Shown one piece after another: positions 1-8,761 of a stretch of 64,000 bases of DNA. Source of the stretch: Sphingobacterium zeae (GTDB lineage Bacteria; Bacteroidota; Bacteroidia; Sphingobacteriales; Sphingobacteriaceae); contig NZ_JAUTBA010000001.1 in assembly GCF_030818895.1 (NCBI RefSeq), positions 1 through 64,000 of the forward strand, read 5' to 3'. The translations under genes were made by a program, and so were the position numbers. The notes below the pieces were generated by a model. That model had not been told where the DNA came from, ran no database searches, and saw only the letters and a list, made by a program, of their open reading frames with translations. Within the stretch, counting starts at the first letter, position 1; each line of letters starts with the position of its first letter.

Positions 1-428
1 ACATTTAGCAAACAATTTGCATCGCTAAATACAACAATTGGAGTTTTCACATATTCCATACCATGATTAACGGCAGCGGTTTTGCCTCTCCTAAGGGGTG
101 ACCCGACAATCTCAACCATCGGATACTGCTTTAATAGATCATGGCTATGGTCAGTACTTCCATCTATAACCCATAGGATGTGCAACTTGTCTACTGGGTA
201 ATCAAGTTCAAGGCAATTTGCCATTTTTTCAGGGATAATTTCCGCCTCATTATAAGCCGTAATAAATAGCGTCAATGGAGGAAACTGCTTTCCGTCGCTG
301 TTTTGCCCGCCCTCCTTTCTGTGACTGGGGTATGGAAATAACCTGGCTAGTATAAAAATTACGATAGCATAACCGATATAGGTATATAGCACCAAGAATA
401 TACAAGTCCAGAAGACAAATTGAATCAT
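1..428 (-). CDS. Family 2 glycosyltransferase, 3' end cut by window edge
   Basis: Reading the minus strand from ATG at 428 gives 142 codons with no stop before the edge. The protein opens with a hydrophobic segment of about 25 residues (one membrane helix). A GT-A fold start follows: ITAYNEAE, then WVIDGSTDHS, then a basic SPLRRGKTAAVN stretch and FSDAN, which fits the nucleotide-sugar and metal-binding motifs of GT2 enzymes. The N-terminal helix before the GT2 domain resembles membrane-embedded, often processive, GT2 proteins, but the catalytic base and any QxxRW motif lie outside the window. It is the most distal visible gene of the first exopolysaccharide operon, 38 bp after the preceding glycosyltransferase. 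The family call is secure; the sugar is unknown. Confidence 0.85.
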   Translation of the reverse strand, partial: MIQFVFWTCIFLVLYTYIGYAIVIFILARLFPYPSHRKEGGQNSDGKQFPPLTLFITAYNEAEIIPEKMANCLELDYPVDKLHILWVIDGSTDHSHDLLKQYPMVEIVGSPLRRGKTAAVNHGMEYVKTPIVVFSDANCLLN

Positions 429-466
429 AGGCCTGATAGATTTTAGACAAAAATAGACAATTATTT

Positions 467-1318
467 TTACTCAATCTTGTTGGAATCGTCATCATGGTAA
501 TGCTTTTTACCCGAAAACAGTCCGCTTAGCGATCTTATAGCTTTACGCAACCTCACGAAAAAACTATTTGCAAGAGATCCATCGGCACTTAGCGTATTCT
601 GTCCAGTCAGTGCGCGCGCCTCTTTACTGCGAATAAACTTAAGCTTTCCATAGTGTTTAAGTCCTAATGCCATTGACCCATCTTCACCACGCTTTATATC
701 CGTCCGGAACCCCACCTCACGCCCAAGATCTGTCTTAAAGGAAAAAACCATTCCCCGCACACACAATTCCGGTCTTTTTATATATTGGAGGTTGAGGTAA
801 ATATCCCGAAGCCCTTCATAAATCCATAAGAAAGTTCTTGACTGCCTAGCTAGCGGCAAGAAGCTCCACAAACTGAATGTTGCCGACACCCCGGGTCTAT
901 CCAGTACTTTCACATGCGTTTCAACATAGCTTGGGGGATACATGGTGTCTCCATCTACGCAAAGCATAAATTTACCTCGTGCTTGATCAAGACCACACTG
1001 TCTAGCAAAGCCAGGTCCTTGCTTTAGTTCATTATGATAAGTCACACCAAGTCGTTTTAAAATTGATTCTGTTTGATCCGTCGAATTATTATTAATGACA
1101 ATTAATTCCATGGGCAAATTACAGCGCTGTTCTGCTAAAGACCAGAGACATGCCAAAAGCTTCCTTTCTTCATTATAGGCGATGACCACAATACTTATAA
1201 TCGGGTCAGAACTTGTAGAAAGTTGGATCTGTGCCCGAACCTTCTCAATAACATCATTATCTATAGACCCTACTTCTTGGTCATAGACCTTCGCATATTG
1301 GGTATACCATTTAGCCAT
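467..1318 (-). CDS. Family 2 glycosyltransferase
   Basis: This is a 283-residue soluble GT2 enzyme, expected to add one sugar to a lipid-linked repeat unit on the cytoplasmic face. The nucleotide-binding segment IVVIAYNEERKL lies near residue 45, NNNSTDQTE follows, and the DxD-type motif CVDGDTMYPP is near residue 118. The later GEDGSMALGL segment supplies the acidic residue expected for the catalytic base. No membrane helix is evident, and the C-terminal tail is basic and then acidic. It starts at ATG 1318, 27 bp after the upstream GT4 gene on the same strand, so it is probably cotranscribed. Donor, acceptor and linkage cannot be read from sequence. Confidence 0.85.
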   Translation of the reverse strand: MAKWYTQYAKVYDQEVGSIDNDVIEKVRAQIQLSTSSDPIISIVVIAYNEERKLLACLWSLAEQRCNLPMELIVINNNSTDQTESILKRLGVTYHNELKQGPGFARQCGLDQARGKFMLCVDGDTMYPPSYVETHVKVLDRPGVSATFSLWSFLPLARQSRTFLWIYEGLRDIYLNLQYIKRPELCVRGMVFSFKTDLGREVGFRTDIKRGEDGSMALGLKHYGKLKFIRSKEARALTGQNTLSADGSLANSFFVRLRKAIRSLSGLFSGKKHYHDDDSNKIE

Positions 1319-1345
1319 CCTAGCGTCAATTATTTTGTTAAAACA

Positions 1346-2488
1346 TTAAATTGCTTGCAGCACCTTATTCATCTGTTCGGCCCATGATAAGTCCAAAATA
1401 CTATTGCGAATACAGGCTGGGTCAAATTTTTTCTTCTTTAAAAATTCCAGTATTTTAGTGACATCAATAGCGGATTCATCAGGACTCGCTTTAAGCACAT
1501 AAGGTTTCCCGTCAAAGTCAGCATCAGATTCCGAATAAATAAAGGGAATTCCACGCGCTGCATATTCTCTATTTTTTAAGGTTTTTATGACCTGTATACC
1601 ACTACGATGCCGGCCTAAACTACCTATTGCAAAGTCTGCCAGATTGAAAATCGCATCCAATTTGTCCCCCCAAAGCGGGCCATGCAAGAATACTTGTTGC
1701 TGAAGATTGAATTGCGCTATCAGCTCCATAATAGATGAGCGTTCACGTTCGCCGCTGAATTGCCCCACCAAGTGAAAAATAATTTGGCAATCAGGGTGAC
1801 TTTGTTTATAAATACCAAGTCCGCGAACCAGTCGATCAAATCCGTGCCAATAATGTATTTCCGCAACCCCAAGCAAATGGATCGTTCGTTTTTCTACTCC
1901 TTCCTGTAGTTTACGAACAGGTATAGCGCTGAAGTCTATCCCATTGGAGATACGTATCGCTCGCTGCCCAAAAATTGTTCGGGCATCAGAAAAAGTGACA
2001 AAAGCATCCAATTGCTTTGCTAACTTTTTACGATAAAGACGATCAATTGCCAATTCGAGGCGCATGCGCAAGGTGACATACTCCTGATCATAGGGATAAG
2101 TCGGAATCTCCATTAACACTTTTGCGCCTGAAAGCCGCATCTTCTTCACCATGTTTAATGTGAAAGGATTGGCATTATGGTCAGACCGAATATAAATCAG
2201 TTGGAACTTATTTTTCTGTACGTATTCTGAAATTGCCCGATAGTCTATACGTTTACGTATTTTAGCTAGTGGACCTCTACCGAAATCTATAAGAATCTCG
2301 TCTCCGATCCTCCATACACGTGATCCATTCCTCTCTATAGTGTAATAACAAAGCTGCACATCGACGCCATTGGACTTCAAACCATTAATTTGACCCCATA
2401 TTTTTTTACTTATGCCATTATGTTCACTAAAACCATGGAATACTAAAAAAAGTACCTTATACGATTTATCTTTCACCGGGACCTTCAC
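1346..2488 (-). CDS. GT-B fold glycosyltransferase (GT4-like)
   Basis: This 380-residue protein has the two-lobed pattern of GT4-type glycosyltransferases. The N-terminal lobe has a glycine/histidine loop (FHGFSEHNG near residue 18). The C-terminal lobe begins at the LLGVAEIHYWHGFDRLV stretch near residue 205 and carries a degenerate acidic motif (KNREYAARGIPFIYSE) where the family normally has E-x7-E. The first in-frame start is GTG at 2488, because an in-frame stop lies just upstream and no ATG is available. It lies inside the exopolysaccharide operon, 110 bp after the flippase gene. Sugar specificity is unknown. The degenerate E-x7-E region makes it a divergent GT4 member. Confidence 0.78.
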   Translation of the reverse strand: MKVPVKDKSYKVLFLVFHGFSEHNGISKKIWGQINGLKSNGVDVQLCYYTIERNGSRVWRIGDEILIDFGRGPLAKIRKRIDYRAISEYVQKNKFQLIYIRSDHNANPFTLNMVKKMRLSGAKVLMEIPTYPYDQEYVTLRMRLELAIDRLYRKKLAKQLDAFVTFSDARTIFGQRAIRISNGIDFSAIPVRKLQEGVEKRTIHLLGVAEIHYWHGFDRLVRGLGIYKQSHPDCQIIFHLVGQFSGERERSSIMELIAQFNLQQQVFLHGPLWGDKLDAIFNLADFAIGSLGRHRSGIQVIKTLKNREYAARGIPFIYSESDADFDGKPYVLKASPDESAIDVTKILEFLKKKKFDPACIRNSILDLSWAEQMNKVLQAI

Positions 2489-2598
2489 GTTCGATTGTTG
2501 TTAAATACTTTTGCTGCTAGACTGGAAAATACAAAAAGATTATGAATACAAGAAAAAATGATCAAAATGCTTTAATGAAAAAGCTTGATAATTTAATC

Positions 2599-4047
2599 TT
2601 ACTGTATTGATGACTTACGTAAAAATATCAACAGCAGATTGCGATACCCTCCGAACCAAATCATTAAGATCATAGATAAAACATATATACCAGTTTTCAG
2701 TGCTAAGCGAAAAGCCAAATTATCGGGCAAATGGTAACCTATGACTAAATGAAAAATAAATCCGAGTACAATTGCAAATAAGATCGGCCGCCATAGGCTA
2801 TTGAAAAAGCCAACCATACTCCGTCTGAATACCGTACGATACATCAACCAGTAGGCCTGTACAAAATTGACACTAAATGTAACCAATAAACACATAGCCA
2901 CTGCGTCGATACTTTTAGCGTAAAATACACCAAATAGTATTCCCGCAACATTTAATACGGCCGAAAACAAACCGCAAATAAAAAGATTTTTAGTATCTCC
3001 TGCTGTTTGGAAAATGGAGCCCGATGAGGATAGTATCAATTGGATCCCGACCGTTAGACTCAATATTTTAAAAGAAGGAATAGCTAATCCCCACTGCGGT
3101 CCAAAAAATAATAAAATGAGTTCTTCAGCTGAATAAAACAGGAAAACGGATAATGGAAATCCGATCAGCGACAATAGGCTGGTTAATTTTAGATTGGCTT
3201 CATAAAGATATTCTTTATCCTTTCCCCGCTGACTTAATATCGGATGGATCACTGGTGTAATCACCTGCGTAATGTTTTGGAGTGGCAATGACATTAGTCG
3301 ATAAGACTTATCATAGAATCCCAGCGGTACCATGCCCAGATATTTACCAATTAATAGGGTATCCGAATTTCTGCTGAAATAGTTGATAATATTAAATAAA
3401 AACTGAAAAATAGAATAAGAAAATAAAGGCCGAAGAGGTTGAAATGAAAAACGTAAACTAAATTTCAATGGATACTTAAGATATGAAATAATAAAAATCA
3501 ATAGCGATGAGAATATCGGATTTAAAATAAGCGCGTACACCCCCATTCCTTTAAAGGCAGCAATTATCGATAGACCGCCGCCGATAATTTGAACAAGTAA
3601 ACTTCGTAAAGCGATCGATTTAAATAACCTATCGCGAAAAAATAAGGCATTAGGAACTACGGTAATTCCCGAAAAAAATAGGCTTAGCGCCAGCAATTGG
3701 CAGATTGGTTTCAATTGGGGCTGTGCATACCATTTTTCAATAATTTCAGCAGACAAAAAGAATAGTACTGACAAAGTGATAGCAATATATACAGAAAGGG
3801 AAAATAAATAGCCTAATGCCTTTCGATCCAGCTCTTTGTGCTGTATAACTGCAGGAGACAGTCCGAAATCCGCTATTAAATTTAGAAAAGCAATCGCCAC
3901 CGTAGCTATGGCCACTACGCCAAACTGATCTGGTGCGAGCAATCGTGCTAAAACCGCGGTAACGACCAGCGAAATCACCAAATTCGCATATTTGGCCAAT
4001 GCCGTGAAAAATACCCCAGAAACGATTTCCTTTTTTATGTTATCCAT
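2599..4047 (-). CDS. Wzx-type polysaccharide flippase (MOP superfamily)
   Basis: This is a 482-residue polytopic membrane protein with about 12 to 14 hydrophobic helices and the N-terminal pattern typical of oligosaccharide flippases (SGVFFTALAKYANLVISL, then a conserved ARLLAPDQFG loop). Proteins of this family move undecaprenyl-diphosphate-linked repeat units across the inner membrane. A longer frame begins at 4098, but I chose ATG 4047. It is preceded on the minus strand by an AAGAAAGG ribosome-binding-like sequence, it removes a hydrophilic leader not seen in the family, and it leaves only an 8-bp overlap with the upstream glycosyltransferase gene. Together with the Wzy and Wzz-like genes it marks the locus as Wzx/Wzy-dependent. 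Confidence 0.88.
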   Translation of the reverse strand: MDNIKKEIVSGVFFTALAKYANLVISLVVTAVLARLLAPDQFGVVAIATVAIAFLNLIADFGLSPAVIQHKELDRKALGYLFSLSVYIAITLSVLFFLSAEIIEKWYAQPQLKPICQLLALSLFFSGITVVPNALFFRDRLFKSIALRSLLVQIIGGGLSIIAAFKGMGVYALILNPIFSSLLIFIISYLKYPLKFSLRFSFQPLRPLFSYSIFQFLFNIINYFSRNSDTLLIGKYLGMVPLGFYDKSYRLMSLPLQNITQVITPVIHPILSQRGKDKEYLYEANLKLTSLLSLIGFPLSVFLFYSAEELILLFFGPQWGLAIPSFKILSLTVGIQLILSSSGSIFQTAGDTKNLFICGLFSAVLNVAGILFGVFYAKSIDAVAMCLLVTFSVNFVQAYWLMYRTVFRRSMVGFFNSLWRPILFAIVLGFIFHLVIGYHLPDNLAFRLALKTGIYVLSMILMIWFGGYRNLLLIFLRKSSIQ

Positions 4048-4981
4048 GCAAAAAGCCTTTCTTAAACAGTAGAACTCCGATCGTTTTAAATGAAACATAT
4101 CTTCGCCAATGCGTTAAAACCAACAGAAATACTTTCCAGCGGTCAGCGGTCGATAGCACATGTGCTTTCCATACCACTGCGTTCAACATACGATGCAGAT
4201 ACAACTCAATAATTTGTCTGCTATCCGAATACTTTCGTCCGTACTCCCTCAAACGCCGGGCAACTGTGAAGTAACATGTTATATTAAAAAGTTTTAATCG
4301 GCTTGTCATAATAGAATCCGGCCTAACACGCCTGTGGAAAAATTGCTCTGGTATATAAGCAACTCGAGCTGCCGCTAGATACAATAAGACTGTAAATAAC
4401 TCATCCTCATGCACGATAGCGGGTTCAAATCCAAATCCATTACGATCAAGTATGTCTTTACGAATTAAATACATACAAGCTGAAGAGAAAAAGTCGTCTG
4501 TGTTCAGTTGCTGTTGCAATGCATCCGGCCCACTAAAAACAGTATAAGCCGGTATTTTTTGTCGGGAATAATTAAAATCCTTTAGTATGGAGCTATCTGA
4601 ATTATCCGCAAAAACCGAAGCATCAAAATAAACAAAATCGAGGTCTTTCTTTTCACAATAATGCAAACACATGGATAGTGCATCTGCACGCAGCAGATCA
4701 TCACTATCCATAAAATAAATATACTGGCCGTTCGCAAGAGAAAGGCCTCTATTTCTGGCAGCAGATAGGCCTTGATTTTCCTGGGAAAATAATTTGACAC
4801 GGTTATCACATGAGCTCCATTTTTCCAGTATGGAGAGACTTTGATCGGTCGAACCATCGTTGATCAGTATAAGTTCAACATCAGCATATTCCTGATGAAT
4901 AATACTCTGTATAGCCTGATCAACATACATAGCTGTATTATAAACAGGCATTATAATGCTAATCAACGGTCTTTCATTCAT
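4040..4981 (-). CDS. Family 2 glycosyltransferase
   Basis: This 313-residue GT2 enzyme starts with the textbook fold ISIIMPVYNTAMYV. LINDGSTDQS follows near residue 40, and YFMDSDDLL near residue 88 is the DxD-type metal/nucleotide motif. AARNRGLSLANG lies between them, as in many capsule and LPS sugar transferases. No membrane helix is present. It begins at ATG 4981, overlapping the end of the upstream acetyltransferase gene by 4 bp (ATGA type), and its 3' end overlaps the flippase start. Both overlaps indicate translational coupling within one operon. Specificity is unknown. Confidence 0.88.
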   Translation of the reverse strand: MNERPLISIIMPVYNTAMYVDQAIQSIIHQEYADVELILINDGSTDQSLSILEKWSSCDNRVKLFSQENQGLSAARNRGLSLANGQYIYFMDSDDLLRADALSMCLHYCEKKDLDFVYFDASVFADNSDSSILKDFNYSRQKIPAYTVFSGPDALQQQLNTDDFFSSACMYLIRKDILDRNGFGFEPAIVHEDELFTVLLYLAAARVAYIPEQFFHRRVRPDSIMTSRLKLFNITCYFTVARRLREYGRKYSDSRQIIELYLHRMLNAVVWKAHVLSTADRWKVFLLVLTHWRRYVSFKTIGVLLFKKGFLHG

Positions 4982-5583
4982 GGTTTGATCCAGGCATTAA
5001 GATTAAAATCGTACTTCTTCACAATTTTGGCCGGGTTTCCAACGACAACACTATATGGCGGAACATCTTTTGTAACCACGGAGCCCGCACCTATTACAGC
5101 ATGTTCACCTATGCTAATACCTGCTAGAATAACCACATTTCCACCGATCCAGACATCGTCAGCAATCGTCACTGGAGCGGTGCTGACTCCTTGGTCTGCA
5201 ATAGCTTTGGTCACATCTTCATATGCGTGGTTTAATCCTGAAATAAGAACATTTTGACCGATATTCACTTTATTACCAATTGTCACTGGCCCAATGATCG
5301 TGTTCGAAATTCCTATTCGGCTATTGTCGCCGATAAACAAGTCGCCGACAGCGTTATTCAATACAGCAAATGACTCGACCACGGATCGGGATCCTATAGC
5401 ACACTTACGGAAAGGAACCAGATCACGGCGTACACTACGATAAATCACTGAACCCGCCCCACGTTTAACATAAAAAAACTGCAGCATACGAACATACCAG
5501 CGCGGCCGTGTACGCACAGGACTCATGATAAACCAGTGCAGTAAGCGCTTAAACTGAGGATGATTATGAATGTACGCTTTCAT
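4978..5583 (-). CDS. Left-handed beta-helix O-acetyltransferase
   Basis: This 201-residue protein has imperfect hexapeptide repeats ([IV]-G-x-x-x-x) from about residue 80 to 190, such as IGDNSRIG, IGPVTIGNKVNIG, VWIGGNVVI and IGAGSVVT. It closes with the family signature PYSVVVGNPAKIV. The histidine in SGLNHAYED fits the catalytic His of the maltose/galactoside/virginiamycin acetyltransferase group. It probably transfers acetyl from acetyl-CoA to a sugar of the nascent repeat unit. Within the operon it overlaps the downstream GT2 gene by 4 bp and the upstream GT4 gene by 20 bp. A serine-acetyltransferase-like role is less likely given these neighbours. Confidence 0.85.
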   Translation of the reverse strand: MKAYIHNHPQFKRLLHWFIMSPVRTRPRWYVRMLQFFYVKRGAGSVIYRSVRRDLVPFRKCAIGSRSVVESFAVLNNAVGDLFIGDNSRIGISNTIIGPVTIGNKVNIGQNVLISGLNHAYEDVTKAIADQGVSTAPVTIADDVWIGGNVVILAGISIGEHAVIGAGSVVTKDVPPYSVVVGNPAKIVKKYDFNLNAWIKP

Positions 5584-6697
5584 ATATTGCTAATGTATGT
5601 TTCCCGGTATGTTGCCAACTAAAAGCTTCACTTCGCGCTAAACCTTTACTAACAAGGGAGCTATATAACTGTGGTTCATCTTCCAATTTCAACATGCCTG
5701 CAGCAATGGATTTGATATCCATCGGGTCTGTATATACCACATTATCCCCGGCTACCTCAGGAATAGCCGATGTATTGGAAGTAACCACAGGTATGCCACA
5801 AGCCATAGCTTCAAGCAAGGGAAGTCCAAAGCTTTCCCGAATAGAAGGATACAAAAAAGCAAAAGCATCATTGTAAACTTCAACCAATTTGTCATGAGCT
5901 ATATATTCTTCGACCACAATAAAATCTTTTATCGCCAACAAATCGAATTCTTTTAATAGCTTTTCCAAATACGTGTGGTCTAAATCGGCCAGGAGCAACC
6001 TTTTCTTGTATTTGCTTCTCTCCAAATAAAAAGCATAAGCCATCAAGGTATTCCTCAGGTTTTTTTTGGGATCGGTATTACCTAAAAGAAGCCAAAAAGC
6101 CCCCTTCTCGAGCTTTAAAAATGTGCTTTCCGAAGGTATATCCATCGATTTAAATCGTGAACTTACACCATTATAGACCGTGATAATTTTTTTCTGTAGA
6201 TGCGGAAAGGCCGCTTCGATATTTCTTTTTTCAAAGTTAGAGACAGTGATCACGGTATGAACCTTTTTCAATACACGTGGCACGACCCAACGCCTATAGA
6301 TACGGCCCAAATTTTGGTACATGGACGAATTGCTACCAATCTTTTTCTCCATAAAGATGATATCGTGCAACGTAAGTACCAGCGGAATAGACAATCCCAA
6401 TGGCGCAGTGTTGGAGGTACAGTGCAGGATATCCGCATTGCTGGTTTTAATAAGTTTAGGTAAAAGAAGTTGCTCCCAAATAAAATAGTTGGAGCTTTCC
6501 AAAACTTTAATCTCAAAATTTGCTGAACCTTCCAAACAGCGGTCCTCTCCCGGTCCGACAGCAATAATATACCGGTTAAAGGTATCCAACTTTTGAAGCG
6601 CACGGATTACTTCCAAAGCCACAAAATCCATTCCGTGTTTATTAAGGCGAAAGATTCGTTGTGCCTCAATTACTATAGTCTTCTTTTTTTTCGCCAT
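5564..6697 (-). CDS. Family 4 glycosyltransferase
   Basis: This is a 377-residue GT-B enzyme of the mannosyltransferase-like GT4 group. Diagnostic segments are LTLHDIIF in the N-lobe, ITVSNFEKRNI near the middle, LGNTDPKKNL opening the C-lobe, and a complete E-x7-E motif in ESFGLPLLEAMACGIPVV followed by SNTSAIPEVAGD. The frame opens at a TTG (6712), but the ATG at 6697 (MAKKKKTIVIE) gives the canonical N-terminus and is preferred. It overlaps the upstream GT2 gene by 32 bp and the downstream acetyltransferase gene by 20 bp. Retaining transfer from a GDP- or UDP-sugar is expected for the family; the sugar is not known. Confidence 0.87.
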   Translation of the reverse strand: MAKKKKTIVIEAQRIFRLNKHGMDFVALEVIRALQKLDTFNRYIIAVGPGEDRCLEGSANFEIKVLESSNYFIWEQLLLPKLIKTSNADILHCTSNTAPLGLSIPLVLTLHDIIFMEKKIGSNSSMYQNLGRIYRRWVVPRVLKKVHTVITVSNFEKRNIEAAFPHLQKKIITVYNGVSSRFKSMDIPSESTFLKLEKGAFWLLLGNTDPKKNLRNTLMAYAFYLERSKYKKRLLLADLDHTYLEKLLKEFDLLAIKDFIVVEEYIAHDKLVEVYNDAFAFLYPSIRESFGLPLLEAMACGIPVVTSNTSAIPEVAGDNVVYTDPMDIKSIAAGMLKLEDEPQLYSSLVSKGLARSEAFSWQHTGKHTLAIYESVHS

Positions 6698-7847
6698 GCG
6701 GTGTATGCACAAAAGTATTACGTCCCGATTTGATGCCCATAAAGCTACGTAAGATTGCCATAAAAATAAATGGTAATTTTAAAAAGCAGAGCAATGTCCT
6801 GCGCGTATAAAATCTATTTGGTATAGCCAAACCAAGTGACACGATAAACAAGCCATAGAGTATAAGCCATTTATAGGCCAATGCTGGAGCTACCAAATAG
6901 ACGATACAGCCCAAAATAGGAACCATTCCGAGCAAAATAATGCGGGGCGGAATCGACCATTGGATCAGTTTGTCGAACATAGGCCAGTTGCGGGTCCGAA
7001 TTATTGTACGAAATCGCTTCAAAGTATTCAAAAAAGTGTCAATTTGAGCAGCAATCCATCTTTTTCGCTGGTTGGACAGATCGCGACGGTTCTGTACTTT
7101 CTCGTCTAGTACATACACATCTTCCAAATAAACGGTAAATATCTTATCTAAAAGCAAATAATACTCCAGCTCTTTATCCTCACCCATGGAGCTTATTTTA
7201 GCCATCGTATCTTTAAACCACTTGATTTCAAACAACATGCCCGAGCCCGTCAATGCGGCGGGCAAACCCAGGTTCACATGCCCCTGCCTAAAAATTGAAT
7301 TATTTATTTCCTCACTGATCCCATCGAGATATGCGGTATCGGTATTGCTATTTTTTGCTATGCGATGTGTTTGGATGGCAACCGCGCCAGATGCAAAGCA
7401 ATCGTTGACGAGTGCTAGATAATTTGGAGAAACTAAATTATCAGCATCCAATATAACAACGCCATCAAAATCTTCTTCGTTGATAACGTTCATTGTCAGA
7501 TTTAGAGCAGCTGCTTTGGATCTTTTTTCATACGTAGGAATTAGTATTCGAACGCCTAAATTTTCAAGTTCGTGGTTTGTCTCTCTCGTCATACTATCAG
7601 AAACAACGATAATTTCGAAAAGCTCTTTTGGATAGTCCTGTTTTAAAAAAGAGTGTATGCTATCAACGATTACTGCATCCTCCTTATATGCTGGAAATAT
7701 GATAAGGAATCGATGTTGAATATTCGATCGTTCAAAGAATAATTTCTTCGGAATGCGAAAGCCGACTGCAAAAACAAAGAAATACATGATCCAGACCAGG
7801 AATGGAATAAAAATCAATGTTTCAATAATAAACAAAACCGTTTCCAT
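6666..7847 (-). CDS. Membrane-embedded family 2 glycosyltransferase with QxxRW motif
   Basis: This 393-residue protein has an N-terminal membrane helix (residues 5-28), a GT2 domain and two or three C-terminal helices from about residue 300. Visible motifs are PAYKEDAVIVDS, VVSDSM, ILDADNLVSP (DxD), a GEDKELEYYL acidic segment and QRKRW, the QxxRW signature of processive or membrane GT2 enzymes such as BcsA-, PgaC- and HAS-like proteins. Similar membrane GT2 proteins also occur as single-sugar transferases in Wzx/Wzy loci, so processivity is not implied. Its ATG at 7847 overlaps the stop of the upstream gene by one base (TGATG), indicating coupled translation. Confidence 0.86.
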   Translation of the reverse strand: METVLFIIETLIFIPFLVWIMYFFVFAVGFRIPKKLFFERSNIQHRFLIIFPAYKEDAVIVDSIHSFLKQDYPKELFEIIVVSDSMTRETNHELENLGVRILIPTYEKRSKAAALNLTMNVINEEDFDGVVILDADNLVSPNYLALVNDCFASGAVAIQTHRIAKNSNTDTAYLDGISEEINNSIFRQGHVNLGLPAALTGSGMLFEIKWFKDTMAKISSMGEDKELEYYLLLDKIFTVYLEDVYVLDEKVQNRRDLSNQRKRWIAAQIDTFLNTLKRFRTIIRTRNWPMFDKLIQWSIPPRIILLGMVPILGCIVYLVAPALAYKWLILYGLFIVSLGLAIPNRFYTRRTLLCFLKLPFIFMAILRSFMGIKSGRNTFVHTPHGEKKEDYSN

Positions 7848-8761
7848 CAGCTTAGATTCTTTTTAGAAAATAATTTAATCCCAGACCATGTCCCTGAATA
7901 TACTGCACCAATATGACTCCACATACCCGAAAAAACAAATTTAATCAATCTTATGCTATTCGCTATCCCAATAAGATAAAAAACAGCCAAAATCCGGCTT
8001 ATCCCCGACCTATTTCGATAAGCAAATAACAAGCGGTTACGTGTCAGATAAAATGTTTTTAATGCGGAGTCCTGGCCCGTGGAAGCGCTTTCTTTATGAT
8101 AGATATGGGCAGCTGCAAAATACACTAATTTATACTTTTTATTGATCCGGCAGCTCCAGTCCAACTCCTCATAGTAAAGAAAGAAAAGCTCCGACATCAT
8201 ACCAATTTCTCTGATAATTCTGTTGGGTACCACCATAGCTGCACCATGCAAATAGGGAATCTCCATGCTTGTATCATATTGGCCTTTATCCATCTCCCGA
8301 TAACCGATCTGTTTATTACGTAGGGTAATTGATGTCAGCGGTGTACACCCGGCAAATTGGATCATTCTCTTGGGTTGATAATACATTATCTTAGGTGAAA
8401 TTCCACCTACTTGTAAATCTAGCGCAAATACTTCTAACATGCCCAAAATTTCGCTATCGGCGTTTTCTGGAAGCAGTGTATCATTATTTAAGAAATAAAT
8501 AAACTCGCCAGTAGCTATTTCCAGCCCCAAGTTATTTCCTCCTGCAAATCCCAGGTTCATTCGGTTATAATAGCCTTTGATATTAGGAAATTGATGTTTG
8601 ATCAGACTATATTCATCTTTTAACGAACCATTATCGATGACAATAACCTCATATGCAAAAGATAGTCTTGCATTCAGAATACTTTCCAATAGGGAAATGG
8701 TATCAGCCAATCCATTGTAATTGACCGTAATAAAAGATATTTTATACGGTTCTGATGTCAT
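7847..8761 (-). CDS. Family 2 glycosyltransferase, rhamnosyltransferase-like
   Basis: This 304-residue protein begins SFITVNYNGLAD with VIDNGSLKDE near residue 45. It then has the GFAGGNNLGLEIATG and FLNNDTLLP segments that characterise the WcaE/RfbF-like rhamnosyltransferase branch of GT2. LHGAAMVVPN and YYEELDWSCRI provide the later acceptor-site and catalytic acidic residues, and HKESASTG the usual histidine. The C-terminal 50 residues are moderately hydrophobic and may associate with the membrane. It starts at ATG 8761, overlapping the polymerase gene by 20 bp. Rhamnosyl transfer is an inference from branch-typical motifs, not demonstrated. Confidence 0.85.
   Translation of the reverse strand: MTSEPYKISFITVNYNGLADTISLLESILNARLSFAYEVIVIDNGSLKDEYSLIKHQFPNIKGYYNRMNLGFAGGNNLGLEIATGEFIYFLNNDTLLPENADSEILGMLEVFALDLQVGGISPKIMYYQPKRMIQFAGCTPLTSITLRNKQIGYREMDKGQYDTSMEIPYLHGAAMVVPNRIIREIGMMSELFFLYYEELDWSCRINKKYKLVYFAAAHIYHKESASTGQDSALKTFYLTRNRLLFAYRNRSGISRILAVFYLIGIANSIRLIKFVFSGMWSHIGAVYSGTWSGIKLFSKKNLS

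Noticed and set aside
4841..5257. Plus-strand 138-codon frame opposite the GT2 and acetyltransferase genes
   Set aside because: It is antisense to two clear, motif-bearing genes and shows no family features of its own; a shadow of their codon bias.
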